The position numbers were made by a program, and so were the translations under genes. From an uncultured Collinsella sp. (GTDB lineage Bacteria; Actinomycetota; Coriobacteriia; Coriobacteriales; Coriobacteriaceae), in the NCBI GenBank assembly GCA_900540095.1, contig UQEO01000096.1, forward strand, positions 1-6,237: a DNA stretch of 6,237 bases. Reading direction: 5' to 3'. Shown piece after piece: positions 1 to 4,689 of the stretch. Position 1 is the first letter of the stretch; every line of letters starts with the position of its first letter. The notes under the pieces are model-generated. The model saw only the letters and a list, made by a program, of their open reading frames with translations. It had not been told where the DNA came from and searched no databases.

Positions 1-1021
1 GCGCGAGCAGCGCCTCCCGCCTCTCGACCAGCCTCCGCACGCCCTTGGCGGCATGCCTGCGGGCGACCCGGTCCGGGGCCTGGCCCCTGGCGAGGTCCTT
101 CGGCCGCCCCGAGCACGTCAGGTAGTGCCACGCGGCCTCGACCAGCGCCTTCCTCAGGTGCTTGTTGCCCGCCTTGGTGATCGCGCCCCTGCGGTCGCTC
201 TCCCCGCTGGAGTGCTCGGAGGGCGTCAGGCCGACCCACGCCGCGAACGAGCGGGCGTTCCCGAACCTCGAGAACTCGCCGGCCTCGAACACGAGGTCGG
301 CGGCGGACGCGGTGTCCACGCCCTTGAGGCAGCGCAGGGAGTCGACCCTCCTCCTCCACCTGGGCTTGCGGGCCTCGGCCTCGACGAGCCCCTCGAGCCT
401 CGCCTTCTCCTCCGCCGCCCGCCTGACCGCGTCGACGTAGTAGGCGAGCACGTCGTTGTCGGCCCCCTCTGCGAACCTAATCGACTCGATCCAGGACCAG
501 TGCGCCCGGGTCCAGTTGCCCTTCCTGCGGCCGGTGGGCGTCCTCTCGTCGAAGGCGAGCCCGTGTCTGAGCAGGAACTTGGAGAGCCGCTGCTTCGCGC
601 GCGAGAGGTCGTCCCTCGCGTCCTCGAGCGCCCTGGTCAGGTCGCGGGCGGCCTCGCACTCGTCGTCGGGGACCCACACCTCGACCACGTTGCCGACCGA
701 CAGCATGCGGGCGAGGAACTCGGCGTCGTTGCGGTCGTTCTTCCTGCGCCTGTCCGCGCTGGGCTTGATCATCTTCGAGACGGCGCCGACCACGCAGTCG
801 ACCCCGAGGCCGGAGAGCCTCTTCTGCAGGTCGAACCCCGTGACCCCGGACTCGTACACGCACCTGGCCTTTGGGTCCACGGACCGCACCCACCCCGCGA
901 CGGCGCCGGCGTCGTAGCCGAAGGTCGCGCAGCGCACCTCCCCGGTCATGACGTCGAGGGAGACTGCCTTTATCGAGCGGGCGTGGACGTCGAGGCCGAC
1001 GAAGGTGGTAGTATCGAGCAT
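1..1021 (-). CDS. IS110-family transposase (DEDD recombinase), 3' end outside the window
   Basis: This is an RNA-guided DNA recombinase of the IS110/IS1111 kind, which moves its element through a circular intermediate. I translated 340 residues from the ATG at 1021 without a stop, and the frame is open at the window edge. The N-terminal RuvC-like domain starts GLDVHARS with Asp11. It continues with Glu57 (VYESG) and the KNDRNDAEF motif with Asp96 and Asp99, which together give the DEDD set. A helical linker spans about 120-225. The C-terminal Tnp_20 domain follows, from LRCLKGVDTASA (229-240) to GLTPSEHSSG (264-273), and Ser271/Ser272 should include the nucleophilic serine. The family is usually somewhat longer, so a few tens of residues are probably missing. 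The start at 1021 is preferred over an in-frame ATG at 1036 because AAGGAG (1027-1032) lies five bases before it. All key residues are present, so the enzyme is probably active if its C-terminus is intact. Confidence 0.92.
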   Translation of the reverse strand, partial: MLDTTTFVGLDVHARSIKAVSLDVMTGEVRCATFGYDAGAVAGWVRSVDPKARCVYESGVTGFDLQKRLSGLGVDCVVGAVSKMIKPSADRRRKNDRNDAEFLARMLSVGNVVEVWVPDDECEAARDLTRALEDARDDLSRAKQRLSKFLLRHGLAFDERTPTGRRKGNWTRAHWSWIESIRFAEGADNDVLAYYVDAVRRAAEEKARLEGLVEAEARKPRWRRRVDSLRCLKGVDTASAADLVFEAGEFSRFGNARSFAAWVGLTPSEHSSGESDRRGAITKAGNKHLRKALVEAAWHYLTCSGRPKDLARGQAPDRVARRHAAKGVRRLVERREALLA

Positions 1022-1040
1022 GGGAGCTCCTTCCATGAAT

Positions 1041-1139
1041 GCGGCGTGGCCGCCGCGGTTGGATTAGACACTCACCATTGTCGGCCTAATCCGCGGTCTT
1101 TCATGCAGCAGGGGCTCTCAATGTTTTTATGTCCTGCTC
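1041..1139 (-). ncRNA. candidate IS110 bridge RNA (left-end non-coding RNA)
   Basis: In the IS110 subgroup, the non-coding end upstream of the transposase encodes a bridge RNA with target-binding and donor-binding loops. Read on the minus strand, this stretch shows two hairpins with unusually large loops. The first pairs AGCAGG with CCTGCT (1133-1138 with 1107-1112) around a 20-base loop. The second pairs CCGCGG-ATTAG (1086-1096) with CTAAT-CCAA-CCGCGG (1053-1067). It has 11 base pairs, a small bulge and an 18-base loop at 1068-1085. A smaller hairpin, GCGGCG/CGCCGC (1041-1046 with 1051-1056), lies nearer the transposase and overlaps one arm of the second, so the two are alternatives. The position, order and loop sizes fit a bridge RNA. 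The exact ends, promoter and guide bases cannot be fixed from one copy. Confidence 0.45.
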
Positions 1140-1175
1140 ATATCGTCTCTGCCGGCAGTTTGGGACACTCCTGCG

Positions 1176-1697
1176 CTACTTGACGTATACCACGTTGTCG
1201 CGGCGCGGCTTTGCCTCGGGTAGCGTGTCCTCGGCGTAGCCAAGAATGCAGTTACCGACACCGCGCAGGCTGCCGTCGGCGGGCAGGCCCCAGCTGGCCA
1301 GCAGCTCCAGGCCCTCGGGCGAGTCAAAGACCTCATGCGCGCGGTGAATCCAGCACGAATCGACACCCAGTGCATAGGCGGCGTTGAGCAAGTTGCCCAT
1401 GGCGAGCGAGCCGTCTTCCAGATGTGTGGGCACGCTGCGGTCAACCAGCACCACCACAACGGTCTTGGCGCCATAGAAGGGGTCGCTGTTGCTGTCCATG
1501 ACCTGGGCGTTGAGCTGTGAGAGACGCTCGACGGTCGCGGGGTCGGTGACGGCGACAAACGTCACCGGCTGGCGGCCCATGCCGCTCGGTGCATATTGGC
1601 CGGCTTCGATAATACGTGCAAGCTTTTCGGCCTCGACGGGACGATTGCTGTATTTGCGGCAGCTGCGGCGGTGAATGAGTGCTTCGATAGTCTCCAT
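1176..1697 (-). CDS. nitroreductase-family protein (FMN-dependent oxidoreductase)
   Basis: This 173-residue cytoplasmic flavoprotein belongs to the nitroreductase fold family, whose members bind FMN as dimers and use NAD(P)H to reduce nitro compounds, quinones or related substrates. The natural substrate cannot be told from sequence. Visible family features are the N-terminal HRRSCRKYSNRPV stretch (9-21, phosphate-binding arginines), YAPSGMGRQP (35-44, FMN contact loop), the strand FYGAKTVVVVLVD, a central NLLNAAYALGVDSCW helix that packs at the dimer interface, and the C-terminal GVGNCILGYAED. It is shorter than NfsA/NfsB-type enzymes and resembles the compact anaerobe subfamily. The start at 1697 is chosen because AAGGAG (1703-1708) lies five bases upstream; an upstream extension to 1793 has no family similarity. 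The gene faces away from the small gene at 1992. An IS110 element lies behind its stop codon, and no terminator is seen between them. Confidence 0.9.
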   Translation of the reverse strand: METIEALIHRRSCRKYSNRPVEAEKLARIIEAGQYAPSGMGRQPVTFVAVTDPATVERLSQLNAQVMDSNSDPFYGAKTVVVVLVDRSVPTHLEDGSLAMGNLLNAAYALGVDSCWIHRAHEVFDSPEGLELLASWGLPADGSLRGVGNCILGYAEDTLPEAKPRRDNVVYVK

Positions 1698-1991
1698 GGT
1701 ATCTCCTTGCGGTGGCGTTGCAGATGCCCCGTTCATACCCGTCGGGCTTAAACGATAGACGGTCAATTGCCCGGCCAAAAGGATAGATTCCAATTGGGAA
1801 AGTAGGTTTGCATAAAAGTACCTTCAGAATGTGACAAACAAATGGGATGGTTAAACGTTTTATCCCGTCTACCCTGCGGTTTTTTACCACTTGCCTAAAT
1901 GACGAACGCATAACCTTTGATAAGGATTTTACTAAAGGAGTACCAACGTTTATCAATGCGCCGTGGTGGCGCCGGGCCAGGAGGTAACATC
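1698..1991. promoter_or_regulatory. divergent intergenic region between the nitroreductase and the 96-residue protein
   Basis: This roughly 294-base, relatively AT-rich stretch should hold the promoters of both flanking genes, but no clear -35/-10 pair was found on either strand. It contains an imperfect dyad, GGGAT (1844-1848) and ATCCC (1862-1866), enclosing the palindrome AAACGTTT (1853-1860), which could be an operator. Two CAATTG sites lie at 1764-1769 and 1791-1796, the second within TTCCAATTGGGAA. A weak AAAGGAG at 1934-1940 precedes no well-spaced start. A short GC hairpin, GCGCC/GGCGC (1958-1962 with 1968-1972), lies just before the ribosome binding site of the downstream gene. No coding region or RNA gene is evident. 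Confidence 0.4.
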
Positions 1992-2282
1992 ATGTTCCAG
2001 GCTGGAGATGTCGTCGAGACCGATTTCGAAGGATTTCTGAAGCTGCTGCGTTCCAAGACGCGCGCTTTCGTGTCGATCAACGATCACGAGTACTACATCA
2101 CGCACACCGATGGCTATTGGCGTGTTCAGGATTGCGAGGCCCTCAACGACAAGGGTCACTTTACTGACTGCTCCGAGCTGGTCAACACGGTCTGCGAGGT
2201 CGTCGAGCTGCCGTGGATTGCCGGCAAGAGCCTGCATGACAGCTTCTCGGGCGCTACGGTCTATGAGGCCGTCGCCGCTTAA
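1992..2282 (+). CDS. uncharacterised 96-residue protein
   Basis: I do not recognise this protein. It is small and acidic with no signal peptide or membrane segment, so it is probably cytoplasmic. The middle (about 25-50) has alternating aromatic and polar residues, as in FVSINDHEYYITHTDGYWRV, suggesting a small beta sheet. A C-terminal part with TDCSELVNTVCEVVELPW (about 60-77) probably forms a helix. Cysteines occur at DCEAL, TDCSE and TVCEV. The start at 1992 is supported by a perfect AGGAGG (1979-1984) seven bases upstream. In-frame starts at 1917 (TTG) and 1956 (ATG) would add a Gly/Arg-rich tail and have poorer spacing. The strong ribosome binding site and a dedicated strong terminator indicate a real gene transcribed alone. 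It is not clearly linked to the exporter operon behind it. Confidence 0.75.
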   Translation: MFQAGDVVETDFEGFLKLLRSKTRAFVSINDHEYYITHTDGYWRVQDCEALNDKGHFTDCSELVNTVCEVVELPWIAGKSLHDSFSGATVYEAVAA

Positions 2283-2308
2283 CAGGCAATAAAACTCGAT
2301 TTTCACGT

Positions 2309-2344
2309 GACCGCTGGCGCCGCCCCCGCGCCGGCGGTCTTTTT
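2309..2344 (+). terminator. strong Rho-independent terminator
   Basis: The arms GACCGCTGGCGC (2309-2320) and GCGCCGGCGGTC (2328-2339) form a 12-base-pair stem with a single G-U wobble around a seven-base C-rich loop. Five T residues follow (2340-2344). It starts 27 bases after the stop codon of the 96-residue protein and ends that transcript before the MarR operon. The opposite strand has no T run, so it acts in one direction only. Confidence 0.93.
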
Positions 2345-2387
2345 CTGCCGATAGGCCATAAAAATGCACGCATTTGCGGAGAGCCTG

Positions 2388-2450
2388 TTGACGATAGTCA
2401 AAACTCGGACTAATCAAGAGACACATAATTGGTCAAAAATCGGACAATTG
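2388..2450 (+). promoter_or_regulatory. promoter/operator region of the marR-ABC operon with a paired 14-bp direct repeat
   Basis: GTCAAAACTCGGAC (2397-2410) and GTCAAAAATCGGAC (2432-2445) match at 13 of 14 positions and lie 35 bases apart on the same strand. TTGACG at 2388-2393 is a good -35 candidate and also forms a dyad with the first repeat (TTGAC-GATA-GTCAA). Its -10 partner at the right spacing, TAATCA (2411-2416), is poor. CATAAT (2424-2429) is a better -10 but lacks a -35. The second repeat is flanked by AATTGG and CAATTG, giving an imperfect palindrome (2428-2449) of the size MarR dimers usually bind. Both repeats would overlap or border the promoter, so autorepression by the downstream MarR protein is the simplest reading. 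No binding is shown by the sequence itself. Confidence 0.55.
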
Positions 2451-2463
2451 AATGGTGGGATAG

Positions 2464-2964
2464 ATGAATAGTGCGGTTACGCTGGTCGACTTCGATCGGT
2501 TACTCAATGGACTCGACCATATCTATTCGGAGTTCTCGCGCGCCTGCGGCCTTTCGGACTGCGCCTATTGGATGCTCGTCGACACCAGCACGGCGGGCGG
2601 CAGTATTGCCGTAAGCCGTCTGACAAGCGAATGGTTCTACAGCAAGCAGACCATCAACTCGGCAATTAAAACCTTGACGGCGCGGGGCTTCGCAACGTTG
2701 GAGTTTGCCGAAGGCAGTCGTAAGAACAAGGTTGTGAGCCTGACCGAAGAGGGCAGGCGATTTGCCGAGCGTTATGCGCTGCCGGCACTCAAGGCCGAGC
2801 AGCGAGCCTTTGGCGCGCCTGAGCCATGTGAGCAGCGCGAGATTATGCGCTTGATCGGCAAATTCTCTCAGGTGCTCGGCGATGAGTGCGATGCCTTTAA
2901 GCAGCATATCGCTGCCGAGAGCCAAGCCGAGAATCAAGGTGAGGGGGAGTCGTGCGACTGTTAA
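2464..2964 (+). CDS. MarR-family transcriptional regulator
   Basis: This 166-residue winged helix-turn-helix protein most likely represses its own operon and releases DNA when a ligand exported by the downstream ABC pair accumulates. The N-terminal helix (about 5-30) belongs to the dimer region. The DNA-binding part runs from SDCAYWMLVD (31-40) through SRLTSEWFYSKQTINSAIKTLTARGF, with SKQTINSAIK as the recognition helix. The wing GSRKNKVVSLTEEG and a long C-terminal helical region complete the fold. SKQT followed by a LTEEG end to the wing is typical of MarR proteins found beside ABC exporters. Six cysteines are present (28, 33, 124, 143, 164, 166), including CGLSDC and a CDC terminus. The ribosome binding site is weak (GGTGGGA, 2454-2460). 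The last 13 bases overlap the next gene, which implies translational coupling. Confidence 0.9.
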   Translation: MNSAVTLVDFDRLLNGLDHIYSEFSRACGLSDCAYWMLVDTSTAGGSIAVSRLTSEWFYSKQTINSAIKTLTARGFATLEFAEGSRKNKVVSLTEEGRRFAERYALPALKAEQRAFGAPEPCEQREIMRLIGKFSQVLGDECDAFKQHIAAESQAENQGEGESCDC

Positions 2965-4688
2965 TGAGGTTTCTAAAGCCATATCGAGGGCTTGTCGCAG
3001 TGACGCTGCTGGTGCTGCTGGTGGATAACGTCGGTACGCTGTTGGTTCCCACGATGCTGGCGAACATGGTCAACACCGGTATTACCACGGGCGATGTCGA
3101 CTACATTTTACGCAACGGCCTATACATGTTTATCGCGACCAGCATGGCTAGCGGCGGCACGGTGCTGGGCTGCTATCTTTCGGCGCGCCTGGCCGCCAAC
3201 GTGGCTTGCGATATCCGCAATGCCGTGTACGACAAATCGCTCGAGCTCGCGGCCAGCGATTTTGAGCGCTTTGGCACCGGATCGATGATCACGCGCTCGC
3301 TCAACGACATCAACGTGATTCAGCAGGCGATTCTGCAGACGATTCAGCTGGTGCTGCCCGTGCCGTTTTTGGCTGTGGCGGGCATCATCTTCGCCTGGTT
3401 TATCGATCCCGCCATGGGCACGCTTCTGGGCGTAGTCGTTGCGATTGTGCTGGTGGCGGCGGTCTTTACGGTTGCCAACGCGGCGCCGATTTTTATGCGC
3501 CTACAGGGCTTTATCGACCGCATGAACGTGGTGCTGCGCGAGAATATTGTGGGCGTGCGCGTCATCCGTGCGTTTAACAAGGAGCGCCACGAGGAACGGC
3601 GTCTGGACGAGGTGTTTAGCGAATACGCCGCCAACGCCATCAAAGTCAACCACCTGTTTGTGGGCCTCGACAGCTCAAGCTTCTTTTTGATGAACATCGC
3701 CGAGGTGGCGGTGCTGTGGGTGGGCGGCAACCGCGTAGGTGCCCACGCCATGCAGATTGCGAGTATCTCGGCGGTGCTGGAGTATGCAATTCTGATCCTG
3801 TTCTTTGTGATGATGGCCCAGATGGTGGTGCTGACGCTTCCGCGTGCTGCCGCGTGCCTGAACCGTGCGCAGCAGGTGTTGGAGATTGAGCCGAGTATCG
3901 TCGATGGCCAGCGTACGCTTGATGCGGCCGCGTCCGACTCAAAGGACGGGGCCGATGCGGTTGCCGTGTTCGATCACATGTCGTTTCGCTTTGACGATGC
4001 CGACGAGGACACCCTGTGCGACCTGAGCTTTTCCTGCCGTCGCGGTCAGACGACTGCGATCGTTGGCTCGACAGGCTCGGGCAAATCGACGGTGGCAAAG
4101 CTTCTGCTGCGTTTCCACGATGCCACCAAGGGCTCCATTCGCCTGAATGGTGTGGACCTGCGCGAGCTTACGCAAGACGAAATCCGCGGGCGCATTGCCT
4201 ATGTGCCGCAGAAGGCGTGGCTGTTCTCGGGCACGGTGGCGAGCAACCTTCGCTTTGGTAACGAAGGCGCGACCGAGGGCGACATGCTTCACGCGCTTGA
4301 GGTTGCCCAGAGCACCTTTGTACTCGACCAACCGCAGGGGCTCGATACCCCGGTTGCCCAGGGCGGTACGAACTTCTCGGGTGGTCAGCGCCAGCGTCTG
4401 GCCATTGCTCGCGCGCTCATGAAGCAGGCCGATTTGTACATCTTCGATGACAGTTTTTCGGCCCTGGACTTTAAGACCGATGCGGCCCTGCGCCATGCAT
4501 TGCAAGACGAGACGCGCGATGCCGCGGTGCTCATCATCGCGCAGCGCATCTCGACGATTCTGCACGCCGACCAGATTGTCGTGCTCAAGGACGGCGAGAT
4601 TGTGGGCTTGGGCACGCATAGCGAGCTTATGGAAACCTGCGAGGTGTACCGCGCCATCGCGGAATCGCAGATGAAGGGAGGTGAGTAG
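2952..4688 (+). CDS. ABC exporter half-transporter with degenerate catalytic site (first subunit)
   Basis: This 578-residue protein fuses six transmembrane helices (within about 13-300) to an ATPase domain (about 325-575). The nucleotide-binding motifs are Walker A GSTGSGKST (372-380), Q-loop VPQKAWLFSGT (Gln420), signature NFSGGQRQR (474-482), Walker B YIFDDSFSALD (496-506) and the IAQRIST switch region. Asp500 replaces the catalytic glutamate and Gln531 replaces the H-loop histidine. These changes are known in one subunit of heterodimeric exporters such as TM287/288 and BmrCD-like systems, so this half probably forms the non-hydrolysing site with the next gene product. Its likely role is export of drugs, peptides or other amphiphiles across the cytoplasmic membrane; the substrate is unknown. 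The GTG start at 2952 gives MRLLMRFLKPYRG, the usual family beginning. An ATG at 2964 overlapping the marR stop (TAATG) is the alternative. Confidence 0.93.
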   Translation: MRLLMRFLKPYRGLVAVTLLVLLVDNVGTLLVPTMLANMVNTGITTGDVDYILRNGLYMFIATSMASGGTVLGCYLSARLAANVACDIRNAVYDKSLELAASDFERFGTGSMITRSLNDINVIQQAILQTIQLVLPVPFLAVAGIIFAWFIDPAMGTLLGVVVAIVLVAAVFTVANAAPIFMRLQGFIDRMNVVLRENIVGVRVIRAFNKERHEERRLDEVFSEYAANAIKVNHLFVGLDSSSFFLMNIAEVAVLWVGGNRVGAHAMQIASISAVLEYAILILFFVMMAQMVVLTLPRAAACLNRAQQVLEIEPSIVDGQRTLDAAASDSKDGADAVAVFDHMSFRFDDADEDTLCDLSFSCRRGQTTAIVGSTGSGKSTVAKLLLRFHDATKGSIRLNGVDLRELTQDEIRGRIAYVPQKAWLFSGTVASNLRFGNEGATEGDMLHALEVAQSTFVLDQPQGLDTPVAQGGTNFSGGQRQRLAIARALMKQADLYIFDDSFSALDFKTDAALRHALQDETRDAAVLIIAQRISTILHADQIVVLKDGEIVGLGTHSELMETCEVYRAIAESQMKGGE

Positions 4689-4689
4689 C

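Larger units (their letters stand above)
1..1175 (-). mobile_element. IS110-family insertion sequence, partial (left end and most of the transposase)
   Basis: The element consists of the transposase gene (1-1021, reading leftwards) and the non-coding left end upstream of it. The right end lies outside the window. The left boundary is not visible: IS110 elements lack terminal inverted repeats and usually make no clear target duplication. The outer limit of 1175 is only the base next to the nitroreductase stop codon, so the true edge may lie anywhere from about 1139 to 1175. Foreign origin is supported by codon use. About half of the 44 arginine codons in the transposase are AGG, whereas the first ABC gene uses almost only CGN codons. 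The insertion sits directly behind the nitroreductase gene and does not appear to break it. Confidence 0.8.

Noticed and set aside
477..893. Minus-strand 138-codon frame within the transposase
   Set aside because: It is in a different frame from the transposase, Arg/Gly-rich, and explained by the high GC content.
1107..1138. Hairpin with AGCAGG/CCTGCT arms as the nitroreductase terminator
   Set aside because: The loop is 20 bases and no T run follows on the minus strand. It fits better as part of the IS left-end RNA.
53..1183. Long plus-strand open frame of 376 codons opposite the transposase
   Set aside because: It is antisense to the IS110 transposase, rich in Pro/Arg/Gly low-complexity sequence, and has no family features. 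The minus-strand frame carries all DEDD and Tnp_20 motifs.
1698..1793. Longer nitroreductase start giving 32 extra residues
   Set aside because: The extra residues do not resemble the family, and a well-placed AAGGAG precedes the ATG at 1697.
1917..1991. Longer start for the 96-residue protein (TTG at 1917 or ATG at 1956)
   Set aside because: The perfect AGGAGG with seven-base spacing supports the ATG at 1992. The upstream part would encode a Gly/Arg-rich tail across a likely non-coding hairpin.
2397..2445. The paired repeat as the beginning of a CRISPR array
   Set aside because: There are only two imperfect 14-base copies, far too short and too few. Their position at a promoter suggests operators.
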